A stretch of 64,000 bases of DNA from Sporomusa sp. KB1 (GTDB taxonomy: Bacteria > Bacillota > Negativicutes > Sporomusales > Sporomusaceae): contig NZ_VLKC01000002.1 in assembly GCF_007830295.1 (NCBI RefSeq), positions 4,633,157 through 4,697,156 on the forward strand, written 5' to 3'. Below, piece by piece: positions 9,197-17,910 of the stretch. Made by a program: the position numbers and the translations under genes. Each line of letters opens with the position of its first letter. Position 1 is the first letter of the stretch. The notes under the pieces are model-generated. The model made no database searches and was not told the origin of the DNA. It saw nothing but the letters and a program-made list of their open reading frames with translations.

Positions 9197-9288
9197 TGAA
9201 CTCGTTTAAGCAAAGCAGAAACATCGGGGGTTCAAGTGGAGTTTACTCCACCTGAACCCCCGATGTTTAGCTTTACTGAACGAGTTCA
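9197..9288. repeat. Dispersed palindromic repeat, copy A (bidirectional terminator)
   Basis: TGAACTCG at 9197 matches CGAGTTCA ending at 9288. A long inner stem has ACATCGGGGGTTCA and GTGGAGT on the left arm with their complements on the right. It lies between convergent genes and can terminate both. The last six codons and the stop of the minus-strand deacetylase gene are inside it. Related copies lie at 10035-10088, 12887-12977 and 30221-30297. Confidence 0.85.
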
Positions 9289-10004
9289 CGTTTGTTAAAC
9301 AAATTTAGAGAAGAACGCGTTTCATTGTATTGCAGCAACTCACTTACAGTCACAAATTCGAACCCACGTTCACGAAGACGATCAATTATAGTACCCAGTG
9401 CTTTGGGTGTAGGTATTGGGTACTGCCCATCATGAAGTAGGATAATGCTGCCGGGCTGGACCGCATTCAATACTCTATCAACGACTTTTTCTGCAGGTGG
9501 ACAACTCCAATCTTTAGGATCAACTGACCAAAGGATCACGGTATAGCCTTTTTGGCGTGCAGCCTCAATTATTTGTTGGTTATATGCTCCCCCAGGGGGT
9601 CTAAATAAGTTCGGTTTAGGAGCTATTGATTGAATTACTTCCTCTGCCTTATTGAATTCCTCATCAACCTTTTGCCGGCTTAAGTTAGGTAATGAGGCAT
9701 GGCTATATGTGTGCACACCTATCTCATGATTGTCAGCTACTTCTTGAGCTACAATACCAGGAAAATCTTTGGCGTTGGTTCCGAGTACAAAAAAAGTAAC
9801 TTTGACATTTTTTTCTCGAAGAATGGTTAAAATATCTGGTGTTACTTTATTATGAGGCCCATCATCTATTGTAAGGGCTACCACCTTCTGATTAGTGTGG
9901 ACTCTGGAAATTACCTGGGTGTCATCCGACGTATATTGTTGTGTTAAACCAGCTATAGCTAACGAGAAAGCTAAAAAGTATAAACAAAAATGATGTCTTC
10001 TCAT
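9273..10004 (-). CDS. Polysaccharide deacetylase (CE4), secreted
   Basis: A 243-residue NodB-homology enzyme. The N-terminal hydrophobic segment (YFLAFSLAIAGL) acts as signal peptide or anchor. CE4 motifs are in order: TIDDGPH (catalytic Asp and metal Asp), HTYSHASL (metal histidines), RPPGGAYN and the LHDG segment near the C-terminus. It probably removes N-acetyl groups from peptidoglycan or another cell-envelope glycan, similar to PdaB-type proteins. The C-terminus (KRELVQ) is encoded inside repeat copy A, so the original end may have been replaced. It is followed on the same strand by the amidase gene further upstream. Confidence 0.87.
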   Translation of the reverse strand: MRRHHFCLYFLAFSLAIAGLTQQYTSDDTQVISRVHTNQKVVALTIDDGPHNKVTPDILTILREKNVKVTFFVLGTNAKDFPGIVAQEVADNHEIGVHTYSHASLPNLSRQKVDEEFNKAEEVIQSIAPKPNLFRPPGGAYNQQIIEAARQKGYTVILWSVDPKDWSCPPAEKVVDRVLNAVQPGSIILLHDGQYPIPTPKALGTIIDRLRERGFEFVTVSELLQYNETRSSLNLFNKRELVQ

Positions 10005-10034
10005 TGAATAGTCACCCTTTCTGTTTTTATCTTT

Positions 10035-10088
10035 TGCGGCGAGTTAAGGCTCCCGCCGATATTTCAGCTATGCTGAATAAGTTCACTG
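10035..10088. repeat. Dispersed palindromic repeat, copy B (short form)
   Basis: Read on the minus strand it starts GTGAACTTATTCAGCATAGC, then TGAAATATC and GGCGGGAG. It matches both ends of copy C but lacks the central GTGGAG stem, so it looks like a deletion derivative. Its TGA is the stop codon of the amidase gene at 10083-10760. Confidence 0.7.
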
Positions 10089-10760
10089 ACAATAATTGTA
10101 AATCCCTTTAGCGATTGCCTCAGCAAGCTTAAGCTGATATTCCGGGGTCTGCAATAACTCACGTTCGTGCATATTTGTAATAAAGCCTACTTCAATGAGG
10201 GCTGCCGGGATTTTGTTACGACGCAACACAAAGTAATCAGCAGTTTTAACAGTATGTTTTGCTTGGGTAACGATACAGAGTTCACTTTGTATCGCTTCAG
10301 CCAATGTTTTGCTACTTTCAGATTTCTTATAGTAAAAAACTTCAGCGCCATGCTGTTTAGCATTAGGGACGGCATTGGCATGAATGCTAATAAACAAGTC
10401 TGCATCTGATTCTTCAACCATTTCCACTCGCGCTGCTAAATCGCGATGGTAGCGCCCACGAACTTTTTCATTATCGCATTCGGTACTCAATTCAACGTCT
10501 GTCTGACGAGACAATACAACTTTGGCACCATACTTGTTTAACATCTCCTTAAGCTGTAGTGCTACAGCCAAATTAATGTCTTTTTCAAGTACGTTTGGTC
10601 GATTTGCACCAGGGTCAATTCCGCCGTGACCTGCATCAACAACAATAACTTTGCCTGTTAAAGTATGGGTAGAATTATAGGCATAGATACTGCTTAATAA
10701 AAAAATAATAGGTAGTAAAAGTACAATACAATAACGTTTATTAAGACATAAAATCCACAT
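10083..10760 (-). CDS. cwlD: N-acetylmuramoyl-L-alanine amidase (CwlD-like)
   Basis: A 225-residue Amidase_3 enzyme with an N-terminal membrane anchor or signal (YCIVLLLPIIFLLSSIYAY). Zinc-site motifs: VVDAGHGGIDPGA (His), the Glu in LEKDINLAVA, SIHANAVP (His) and the catalytic Glu in ALIEVGFITN. Length and motifs fit CwlD, which with a deacetylase forms muramic-lactam in spore cortex. A CE4 deacetylase gene lies directly downstream. The CwlD assignment is a family-level inference. The stop codon lies in repeat copy B. Confidence 0.82.
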   Translation of the reverse strand: MWILCLNKRYCIVLLLPIIFLLSSIYAYNSTHTLTGKVIVVDAGHGGIDPGANRPNVLEKDINLAVALQLKEMLNKYGAKVVLSRQTDVELSTECDNEKVRGRYHRDLAARVEMVEESDADLFISIHANAVPNAKQHGAEVFYYKKSESSKTLAEAIQSELCIVTQAKHTVKTADYFVLRRNKIPAALIEVGFITNMHERELLQTPEYQLKLAEAIAKGIYNYCQ

Positions 10761-10918
10761 GAAACCACCCCCTATAGGTCAACTATTTTATAGAGTAGCA
10801 AATAATATACGTTGCAAATTAAGGTGCCGCATAACATCCTTAGGTATTTAATTTGATGCTAACTATATGCAAGACGAAATGAAAATAGTAACTATTGTTC
10901 GAAAGGATTGCTATAATT

Positions 10919-12358
10919 TTGCGATACATATATTGGTTGAGTGGGATTGTTGCATGCATTGGGCTTTTGTTTTTCGGTATCTATCAAATTTATTTTTACT
11001 ACCAGGAGAAACCTGAAGTAAGCGTAGCTCTGCCCTCGATTTCACTCATCCCGGATCAGACTAGAATGCTTGTTATAGCGCCTCACTGCGATGATGAAGT
11101 TTTAGGTTGTGCGGGGACTATCCAGGAAGTAATAAGAGCGGGCGGACAAGTCATGGTCGTTACAATGACCAATGGCGACGGCTTTACGTTTGCGGTTGAG
11201 GAGCAAATTCATCAGATTTTCCTTACCCGGGATGACTACATTCAATCTGGATACGTCCGTCAGAATGAGTTGCTACGAGCCTTACACCGGTTGGGGGTGG
11301 ATGAAAACCAAATTGCTTTTCTCGGCTACCCTGACAGAGGTCTTCGGGCTCTTTGGACAGAATATTGGGATAAAAACCAGCCTTATAAATCCCGGTATAC
11401 TGGTAAAGATCACTCCCCGTACAGCAACAGCTATCGGCCTAATACTCCTTATGCCGGAGAAGCCGTAATGGATGACCTGGAAACAATTCTACGTGAGTTT
11501 AAGCCTAACGTAATTTTTTTGCCACACCCAGCCGACGAACATCCTGATCATGCAGCGACTTGGAGTTTCATCTCTGCTGTTGTTACCAAAGTCGTCAATA
11601 ATGGCATATTGTCAAAGCCAAAGTTATATGCATATCTCGTTCATCGTGGCGACTTTCCAATTCCTCATGGGTATAGTCCGGACGCAGCGCTACTGCCGCC
11701 AAAGCCGCTTTATAGTTACAGTCGGCAATGGCAGGTTTATGCATTAACTTCAGAACAGGAGTCAATCAAAGAAACTGCGCTTAATGAATATGTGAGCCAA
11801 TTACGCGTTCCAATTATGTCTAGCCTGCTGCGTAGTTTTATCCGGAGAAATGAATTGTTTGAAGAAGTTGATATTCCTGTTGTTGTATCTCAGACTTCCC
11901 ATTTAGAACTAGCAGAGATTACTAACTGGGTGAACCAACAACCGCTGCTAGTGTATCCGAAAAGTGTAAGTGCCCTAGGCGCTTTAGCACGTAAAGCAAG
12001 GGTAGAAGCACTTGCCTGCGTGGTTCAGGATACATCTTTATGGTTTCGATTTTACATACCGGGTTTCTCAGAGCATCATAAGCAATATCAAGTGCTTATT
12101 GTCAGTTTTCAGTTAAATAACGGTACGCTTACTCGTGCTAAAAGAACCTTTTCTTTTAGCACGAATAGTACTGATCAAGAAAATATAAAGCGGTTAAACG
12201 ACGATGTGATTATTAAAGTTCCATTTGCTGATCAGGAGCTGCCAGATTACTTTCTTATTCAAATATTGACAAAGGACCGCTTTGGGGTAACTATTGATCA
12301 TACGGCTTGGCAACAGATTCAGATAAAATATGCGGCAAATGCACCAAGCTCACTATAA
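10919..12358 (+). CDS. PIG-L family deacetylase with long C-terminal extension
   Basis: About 479 residues. One N-terminal membrane helix (WLSGIVACIGLLFFGIYQIYF) is followed by a LmbE/PIG-L domain with zinc motif IAPHCDDEVLG and the second histidine motif PHPADEHPDHAATW. The family deacetylates N-acetylglucosaminyl compounds. The domain is probably extracytoplasmic. The last 200 or so residues do not match anything I recognise. TTG 10919 is chosen because GAAAGGA (10901-10907) precedes it; TTG 10895 is possible. A 13-bp inverted repeat lies inside the coding region at 12134-12163. Confidence 0.8.
   Translation: MRYIYWLSGIVACIGLLFFGIYQIYFYYQEKPEVSVALPSISLIPDQTRMLVIAPHCDDEVLGCAGTIQEVIRAGGQVMVVTMTNGDGFTFAVEEQIHQIFLTRDDYIQSGYVRQNELLRALHRLGVDENQIAFLGYPDRGLRALWTEYWDKNQPYKSRYTGKDHSPYSNSYRPNTPYAGEAVMDDLETILREFKPNVIFLPHPADEHPDHAATWSFISAVVTKVVNNGILSKPKLYAYLVHRGDFPIPHGYSPDAALLPPKPLYSYSRQWQVYALTSEQESIKETALNEYVSQLRVPIMSSLLRSFIRRNELFEEVDIPVVVSQTSHLELAEITNWVNQQPLLVYPKSVSALGALARKARVEALACVVQDTSLWFRFYIPGFSEHHKQYQVLIVSFQLNNGTLTRAKRTFSFSTNSTDQENIKRLNDDVIIKVPFADQELPDYFLIQILTKDRFGVTIDHTAWQQIQIKYAANAPSSL
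12134..12163. repeat. Perfect inverted repeat inside the PIG-L gene
   Basis: CGTGCTAAAAGAA, a 4-base loop CCTT and TTCTTTTAGCACG. Arms of 13 bases in coding sequence. Confidence 0.8.
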
Positions 12359-12370
12359 ACTAATTAAGGC

Positions 12371-12399
12371 TTGACAACGGTTTCCAGGAATGATATCCT
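12371..12399 (+). promoter_or_regulatory. Promoter of riboswitch 1 / cbiK
   Basis: TTGACA, a 17-base spacer and TATCCT preceded by TGA. It lies about 30 bases before the cobalamin aptamer. Confidence 0.7.
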
Positions 12400-12430
12400 A
12401 TTCACATAGTAAAAAACTAAATATGCACGA

Positions 12431-12629
12431 GATAGGTGCCTTAAGGGCTTAATAGGGAAGTCCGGTTAAATGCCGGCGCGGTCCCGCCACTGTAACGGGG
12501 AGCAAGCTTAAGATATGCCACTGGGATAATAGTCTTGGGAAGGTTTAAGCAAGTAACGATCCGAAGTCAGGAGAACTGCCTATCTGACAATCACCGTTTG
12601 TTACCCACGAGGTATGGGGAGGAGATTAC
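12431..12629 (+). ncRNA. Cobalamin riboswitch 1
   Basis: Contains the core elements in order: AGGTGCC near the 5' end, GCGCGGTCCCGCCACTGTAA, GCCACTGGG, the B12 box AGTCAGGAGAACTGCCT (12565-12581) and a closing GGGGAGGAGATTA. It sits ahead of cbiK and is followed by terminator hairpins, so it most likely turns cbiK off when cobalamin is present. Confidence 0.95.
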
Positions 12630-12660
12630 AGTAGGCGCTTTTGGCGTTCTGAGTTAATTT

Positions 12661-12688
12661 ACTCCTGGTTTTATACGCCAGGAGTTTT
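12661..12688 (+). terminator. Terminator of riboswitch 1
   Basis: ACTCCTGG and CCAGGAGT with TTTTG after the stem. Confidence 0.8.
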
Positions 12689-12710
12689 GTATGTACTCTA
12701 CTGTTTATTA

Positions 12711-12739
12711 CTCTCAACTTTTAGCGGTTGAGAGTTTTA
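12711..12739 (+). terminator. Second terminator hairpin behind riboswitch 1
   Basis: CTCTCAAC and GTTGAGAG followed by TTTTAA. The doubled hairpin recurs after riboswitches 6, 7 and 8. Confidence 0.65.
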
Positions 12740-12782
12740 ATATTTAATGCCATTTTTCTTTTCTACACTCCTTTTGAACATT

Positions 12783-12820
12783 GCGCTTTTTTGCGCGGGT
12801 CATTTTGACCCTTACTTTTT
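12783..12820 (+). terminator. Paired small hairpins, copy 1
   Basis: GCGC-loop-GCGC is directly followed by GGGTCA-TTT-TGACCC and a T-rich tail. The same pair with different loops occurs at 14366-14410, so the structure rather than the loop is kept. Confidence 0.5.
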
Positions 12821-12886
12821 ACAATTCTGCCATGATATAAATAAAACCAAATAACGCAAGCGGTAAGTTTATCTTGGGTACAAGTC

Positions 12887-12977
12887 AAGACTCCCGCCTC
12901 TATAGGCGGCGTTAATTCAGGTGGAGTAGACTCTCCAGCTGAATCCCCAATGTTTCAGCTATGCTGAAACGAGTTCA
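12887..12977. repeat. Dispersed palindromic repeat, copy C
   Basis: On the minus strand it reads GTGAACTCGTTTCAGCATAG, TGAAACATTGGGGATTCAG, then CTCCACCTGAATTAACGCCG and ends near GGCGGGAGTC. It shares this order with copy D at 30221-30297. It sits between riboswitch 1 and cbiK. Confidence 0.8.
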
Positions 12978-13062
12978 CTTATTATTCACGAAAATATGGA
13001 GGTGAATTGAGTTCTCTGTAAATTTCCATTAAATATTTGTACTAAATAAGGAGTGAAGAATT

Positions 13063-14013
13063 TTGAAAAAAAGCATTTGGATTATGATGACCTTATTTTT
13101 GATGACAGTATGTTTTGGGGTCCTTACTATTGGACAAAAAACCTATGCTGCCGAAGCAACAGCAGGGAAAAAAGCAATTTTGGTTGTAAGTTTTGGCACT
13201 ACTTTTGCTGATACGCGTAAAATTACAACAGAAGCGGTTGAAGACAAAATTAAAGCTGCTTTCCCCGATTATGAAGTTCGCCATGCATTTACCTCTCGTA
13301 TTATTATTAAACGATTAGCTGATCGTGATGGATTGCACTTTGATACAGAAAAACAGGCACTTGATAAATTGAAAGCCGATGGTTATAAAGAAATTATTAT
13401 TCAGCCGCTGCATATGGAAGCTGGTGATGAATATGCAAAACTTATGCATGTAGTTGACAATTATAAGAAATCCTTTGATAAAATTTCCGTTGGTCGCCCG
13501 CTCCTGTACTACACAGGACAAGAGGGGGAAAAACCGGATGATTATTTGATGGCCATTAAAGCAATGCAAACTCAATTTCCTAAATTAGGAAGAGGTGAAG
13601 CAATTGCCCTAATGGGTCATGGCGGCGTAAATCCTTCTAACGCAGCCTATGCAGCCCTTCAAATGAAAATTCAGGATGCGGGTTTAAAAAATGTTTTTGT
13701 ATTTACAGTAGAGGGTTATCCTACCATTGAAAATGTGATTAAGGAATTAAAAGACAATAAAATTAAAAAAGTTACTTTAATGCCAATTATGTTGGTTGCC
13801 GGTGATCATGCAAATAACGATATGGCTGGTGACGATAAAGAATCCTTTAAATCGCAGTTGATCGCCGCTGGATTCAAGGTAGAAACCTATATTCATGGAC
13901 TCGGTGAAAATGTTGGCATTCAGAATATCTATGTACAGCATGTAAAAGATGCTATTACAGGAGCTTATATCGAAAGAAGCAAAGATCGTCCGGCCATTCC
14001 GGTTATTAATTAG
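13063..14013 (+). CDS. cbiK: Sirohydrochlorin cobaltochelatase CbiK, exported form
   Basis: A 316-residue class II chelatase that inserts Co2+ into sirohydrochlorin in the anaerobic cobalamin pathway. After a clear signal peptide (MKKSIWIMMTLFLMTVCFG up to about YAAEA) the mature protein starts KKAILVVSFGTTFADTRK. Metal and active-site histidines are visible in IIIQPLHMEAGDEY, LMGHGGVNPSNAAY and VAGDHANNDMAGDD, all typical of CbiK. An exported CbiK is known from Desulfovibrio (CbiKP), so extracytoplasmic function is plausible: cobalt loading, storage or scavenging rather than de novo synthesis. The TTG start follows AAGGAG. It is controlled by riboswitch 1. Confidence 0.9.
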   Translation: MKKSIWIMMTLFLMTVCFGVLTIGQKTYAAEATAGKKAILVVSFGTTFADTRKITTEAVEDKIKAAFPDYEVRHAFTSRIIIKRLADRDGLHFDTEKQALDKLKADGYKEIIIQPLHMEAGDEYAKLMHVVDNYKKSFDKISVGRPLLYYTGQEGEKPDDYLMAIKAMQTQFPKLGRGEAIALMGHGGVNPSNAAYAALQMKIQDAGLKNVFVFTVEGYPTIENVIKELKDNKIKKVTLMPIMLVAGDHANNDMAGDDKESFKSQLIAAGFKVETYIHGLGENVGIQNIYVQHVKDAITGAYIERSKDRPAIPVIN

Positions 14014-14050
14014 ACACAACTTTTTTATAAAAGAAAATTAAATATATTTG

Positions 14051-14248
14051 AGATAGGTGCCTTAAGGGCTTAATAGGGAAGACCGGTTTAATGCCGGCAC
14101 GGTCCCGCCACTGTAACGGGGAGCAAGCTTAAGATATGCCACTGGGATGTATTTCCTGGGAAGGTTTAAGCAAGCCAAGATCCGAAGTCAGGAGAACTGC
14201 CTATCTGACAATCACCGTGTTACCCACGAGGTATGGGGAGGGGATTCA
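14051..14248 (+). ncRNA. Cobalamin riboswitch 2
   Basis: Same element order as riboswitch 1: GATAGGTGCC, GGTCCCGCCACTGTAACGG, GCCACTGGG, the AGTCAGGAGAACTGCCT box and GGGGAGGGGATT. The aptamer and about 180 bases beyond it are near-copies of 12431-12865. It precedes the ECF-like transporter operon. Confidence 0.95.
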
Positions 14249-14295
14249 GTAGGCACTTTCAAAGTGTACCTAGCTTAACTCGCTTACTGGTTATT

Positions 14296-14325
14296 ACTCC
14301 TGACTTTTCACGGTCAGGAGTTTTA
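14296..14325 (+). terminator. Terminator of riboswitch 2
   Basis: CTCCTGAC and GTCAGGAG followed by TTTTAAT. Confidence 0.75.
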
Positions 14326-14365
14326 ATATTTTAGGCCATTTTTCTTTACGCTCCTTAAGAACTTT

Positions 14366-14410
14366 GCGCCGTTGGCGCGGGTCATCAATATTGACCCTTT
14401 CTTTTTTCAA
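14366..14410 (+). terminator. Paired small hairpins, copy 2
   Basis: GCGC-loop-GCGC then GGGTCA-loop-TGACCC and CTTTCTTTTTT. Counterpart of 12783-12820. Confidence 0.5.
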
Positions 14411-14461
14411 TTCTGCTATGACATAAATAATAGATTTTATACAAGGAGGCTGCTTATACGA

Positions 14462-14516
14462 CGATAAAATAAAAAAATGCATCCCTTAGAAAATACAGGG
14501 GCTGCATTTTTTTATC
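14462..14516 (+). terminator. Hairpin just upstream of the ECF-like operon
   Basis: AAATGCA, CCCT and complements AGGG, TGCATTT with TTTTTTT after the stem, within a longer CGATAAA/TTTATCG frame. Probably a last attenuator or terminator before the TTG start at 14538. Confidence 0.6.
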
Positions 14517-14537
14517 GCTAAAAAAGGGGGAAAGCAT

Positions 14538-16181
14538 TTGCCCAGCAAAAAAACACTGACCGTTTTAGTGACAGTGCTGTTAGTATTGCTGACAATTACT
14601 GGTCAGGCCCAGGATGACCTGTCTTTTTCCTGCCAAATTCCCTATTATCTCGGAAAAGTCAGAGATTCTGTGACATCTGGTGCGCAAACAGCAGCGCTGT
14701 TTAGTATTGAAAACCGTGATTCAACCGCTAAAACGATAGTCGTGACAATCACCCTGCCAACAGGTTTTAAGCCTGCTGCTTCTCAGGAGAATTGGGAGAT
14801 AAAAGAGCAAACAGACCATTATGTTCTAACAAGACAGCAACTGCTGGCAGGCGGTTACAGCCAGTGGTATGACCTGCTGTCCTTTCAAGTGGCATCAGAG
14901 CTGCCGCCTGGTAAGTATACAGCTGCTGTTACAGCCGGAGAAATTACGCAGCAGGTGCCAATTAACGTAGGTGCGGGAACTGGTGATGCTGCCACGCCTG
15001 TGACCATAGCAGGTATTGTTTTACCTTTGGATAAAGACGGCAAAACAGATGACCGTATGGGCCGCAGCGTCTTAGTGCTGCGAGACCGGCAATGGGACTA
15101 TTACAAAAATGTGTTGTCCGACAAAGGCGCCTCTAATCAGGAAATTGAAGCCATTCATCCGGTAACGCATTTGGGAGTGGATATTGTAAATCCATCCGGA
15201 ATACAGAAGCTGGCTGTTGTTACCGTTCGTCTGTTGGATGCAGCCAGTCATCAGCCGGTGAACGGCTTGTTTACTCCTGGCGCGACCAGTGAAGATGTAA
15301 ATGGTGGCGCGCTGGATAGTCAAAAGAATTATTTAGAAGCCTTTACGGCCTTAAATGGTGACTCCTGGCAACGTCTGCAGATACCGGTGTATGCAGATGA
15401 GCGTGATTTGACTGGTGGCACTTACATTCTCCAGGCAGAGCTACAAGACGGAATAAAGCCGCCGTTGGTATGTGAAATGCCGTTTACTGTTATAAAAAAA
15501 GACAGCAAGGCGCTGGTAGTGGTCAGTATAGCAACGCTTATGGTACTGGCAGGTCTGTTTGTGGTACTTAGTCGTTTGCGGCAAGTGCTGACGGTGTTGA
15601 AAACACGCTGGCTGGTAACTATCGCCTTGTTTGGTGCGGCTGCGTTTGCGGTAGTCAATGTACCATCTACCTTGCTAAATGATTTTTTCCACATTCTGTT
15701 GGGGCCGTTCGGCTTTTTGCTTACTGGCCTGTTTAGTGGTGTATTTCTCTATATGCTGGTGGTGGCACTGGTTATCTTAATTCCCCGGCCAGGTGTAGTG
15801 GCACTTATGACTCTTGTGCGTATGCTCTTAGGCATGCTGGCTTTTGGGCAAATTTCACCCATTAGTTTACTGACCTATGGTATGCATGCGCTATTGCTGG
15901 AGCTCTTGATTTACAGCAGCGGGATGTATGATTGGTTGCAAAAACAGGAAGATGAAAGCATACCCTGGGGCAAAATCGTGCTTTTGGCTATTAGCTGCGG
16001 CGTGGCTGATACTATTTCTACATATGTAGGGTTGCAGGCGATGGCGTTTTTGTATCGCATGTATTATGCTGCTTGGTATATTGCTTTGGTTTTGCTTGTT
16101 AACGGATTTATCTATACAGTTATCGGAGCGGCCTGTGGCACAGCCTTAGGCAAACGATTAGCCAGAGTGGGAGGGGATTGA
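14538..16181 (+). CDS. ECF-like transporter membrane subunit with large extracytoplasmic domain
   Basis: 547 residues: signal segment (TVLVTVLLVLLTITGQAQ), about 300 extracytoplasmic residues rich in beta strands (AALFSIENRD and later YTAAVTAG look like Ig-type strands), then a single helix near 325-345 and about six more helices to the end. The C-terminal membrane part has the size of an ECF substrate-binding (S) component. The next two genes encode a fused double ECF ATPase and an EcfT, which supports this role. The substrate is not readable. Control by riboswitch 2 and nearby cbiK, cobN and cbiZ point to a corrinoid, its precursor or cobalt. TTG start after AGGGGGAAAG. Confidence 0.6.
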   Translation: MPSKKTLTVLVTVLLVLLTITGQAQDDLSFSCQIPYYLGKVRDSVTSGAQTAALFSIENRDSTAKTIVVTITLPTGFKPAASQENWEIKEQTDHYVLTRQQLLAGGYSQWYDLLSFQVASELPPGKYTAAVTAGEITQQVPINVGAGTGDAATPVTIAGIVLPLDKDGKTDDRMGRSVLVLRDRQWDYYKNVLSDKGASNQEIEAIHPVTHLGVDIVNPSGIQKLAVVTVRLLDAASHQPVNGLFTPGATSEDVNGGALDSQKNYLEAFTALNGDSWQRLQIPVYADERDLTGGTYILQAELQDGIKPPLVCEMPFTVIKKDSKALVVVSIATLMVLAGLFVVLSRLRQVLTVLKTRWLVTIALFGAAAFAVVNVPSTLLNDFFHILLGPFGFLLTGLFSGVFLYMLVVALVILIPRPGVVALMTLVRMLLGMLAFGQISPISLLTYGMHALLLELLIYSSGMYDWLQKQEDESIPWGKIVLLAISCGVADTISTYVGLQAMAFLYRMYYAAWYIALVLLVNGFIYTVIGAACGTALGKRLARVGGD

Positions 16182-16185
16182 CAGG

Positions 16186-17910
16186 ATGGACAGTATGGTA
16201 CAGTTTTGTAATGTTTCATTTACCTACAAGCATCGCAGTACTCCCAGTGTAAACAATGTCAGTCTTCAGGTTTTGCCCGGAGACTTCTTGCTGCTGACCG
16301 GAGCAACAGGTTGTGGTAAAAGTACGTTGCTAAAGATGATCAATGGCTTGATTCCTCATGAAAGCGGCGGCAAACTGGCAGGAGAAATCTTTGTCGCTGG
16401 CCGGTCTACGCGTGATTTTGCTGTGGCTGAGATGAGCCGTACGGTGGGTATGGTATTTCAAAACCCGGATGATCAGATTTTTTCAACTACAGTGTTTGAT
16501 GAAGCAGCCTTTGTACTGGAAAATATGGGAATGCCATTGGCCAAAATTGAGCCACAGGTCAAGGAAGCGCTGCAACTGGTAGGGCTTTTAGATAAGGCTG
16601 AAGCCAGTGTACATGCTTTGTCAGGCGGACAAAAGCAGCGATTAGCAGTGGCGGCTGTACTGGCAGCTGAACCACTGGTATTGGCCCTGGATGAACCCAT
16701 TAGCCAGCTTGACCCGCAGGGAGCGGTGGAGTTATTGTCGGTCTTAAAACAGCTGAATGCTAATCTGGGAATTACCATTATCATTGTTGAGCACCGGTTG
16801 CATGAGGTATTGCCCTTATGTCACAAGGTTGCCATTATGGATGCCGGCAAGCTCATTTGGCAGGGAAAATGTGAGGCGGCCTATGGCCGCCAGGAACTGT
16901 TCGCAGCCTATGGCCTCCGGTTGCCGCAACCTGTTACCATCTGTCACCAATTAGGAGTTGCGGTGAGTTCGGCCAAGGTCAGCGAGGCTGTGGCAGCCAT
17001 TCGGCAATGCTATACTGTTCCTCACTATGAGGTGATAGCGGCTGCGACAGCACCGGGCAGACTGGAGGAGTTGCGGTCAAAGCTACCAGCTGCTACAGTC
17101 CGGAGGCTATCTTTTTACTATGATAAGCCGATGAATTTGGTACTCAAAGAGGTTGACCTAACACTTTTTCCTGGGCAATTTGTTGCTCTTATGGGGAGTA
17201 ATGGGGCGGGTAAGTCCACTTTGCTGCACTTGATTGGCGGTTTATTCAGACCAACAGCAGGATCAATAACGGTATTGGGGCAAGAGCTTACAGCGGTGTC
17301 GCCGGCAGTTGGCATGGTTTTACAAAACCCGGATTTCATGCTATTTAATAGCACCGTACGGGAGGAAATTGGTTTTAGCTTACAGCAGCAGCATAAAGGA
17401 GATGCTTATGGTTGGACAGGGTATTGCCAGCTGCTGGTAGATAAGCTGGGATTAAGCGGCTTGGAAGAAGATTTTCCGTTAGCATTAAGCCGGGGGCAGC
17501 GGCTCAGGGTGGCCATTGCCGCCGTACTGTCCAGCAGGCCGCCTGTCCTGCTCTTGGATGAGCCGACAACAGGCCAGGATATTGGACATATTGAAGATAT
17601 TGCGTTGCTGCTCAAGGAATATACCAGCCAAGGTGGCAGTATTGTTTTTTGTACCCATGATACGGAAGTGGCAGCACGGTTTGCAGATCGCATTGTCGTT
17701 ATGCACCAGGGAAAAATTGTGGCTGATGATGCGCCCATTGCCATTTTTCAGCAGCAGGCGATACTGAAGGCCAGCGGACTTAAACCGCCTGCAGTCCTGC
17801 TTACCGCCCAGGCTTTGTACAGTGGTACAGCACTTACCGTAGAGGAGGTGGTAGGGTATGTACGACAGACATGTATGGGAAGCTACACCGGGGAAAACCC
17901 TGCTTCATAA
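16186..17910 (+). CDS. ECF transporter ATPase, two ATPase domains fused
   Basis: 574 residues with two complete ABC ATPase domains. Domain 1 (about 1-245): Walker A GATGCGKST, Q-loop FQNPDDQIFS, signature LSGGQKQRL, Walker B LALDEPISQLDP. Domain 2 (about 305-545): Walker A GSNGAGKST, FMLFNSTVREEIGF, a degenerate signature LSRGQRLRV, Walker B LLLDEPTTG. The FQNPDDQIFS type Q-loop is typical of EcfA. It combines EcfA1 and EcfA2 in one chain. It lies 4 bases after the membrane subunit and overlaps ecfT by 53 bases. Confidence 0.9.
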   Translation: MDSMVQFCNVSFTYKHRSTPSVNNVSLQVLPGDFLLLTGATGCGKSTLLKMINGLIPHESGGKLAGEIFVAGRSTRDFAVAEMSRTVGMVFQNPDDQIFSTTVFDEAAFVLENMGMPLAKIEPQVKEALQLVGLLDKAEASVHALSGGQKQRLAVAAVLAAEPLVLALDEPISQLDPQGAVELLSVLKQLNANLGITIIIVEHRLHEVLPLCHKVAIMDAGKLIWQGKCEAAYGRQELFAAYGLRLPQPVTICHQLGVAVSSAKVSEAVAAIRQCYTVPHYEVIAAATAPGRLEELRSKLPAATVRRLSFYYDKPMNLVLKEVDLTLFPGQFVALMGSNGAGKSTLLHLIGGLFRPTAGSITVLGQELTAVSPAVGMVLQNPDFMLFNSTVREEIGFSLQQQHKGDAYGWTGYCQLLVDKLGLSGLEEDFPLALSRGQRLRVAIAAVLSSRPPVLLLDEPTTGQDIGHIEDIALLLKEYTSQGGSIVFCTHDTEVAARFADRIVVMHQGKIVADDAPIAIFQQQAILKASGLKPPAVLLTAQALYSGTALTVEEVVGYVRQTCMGSYTGENPAS

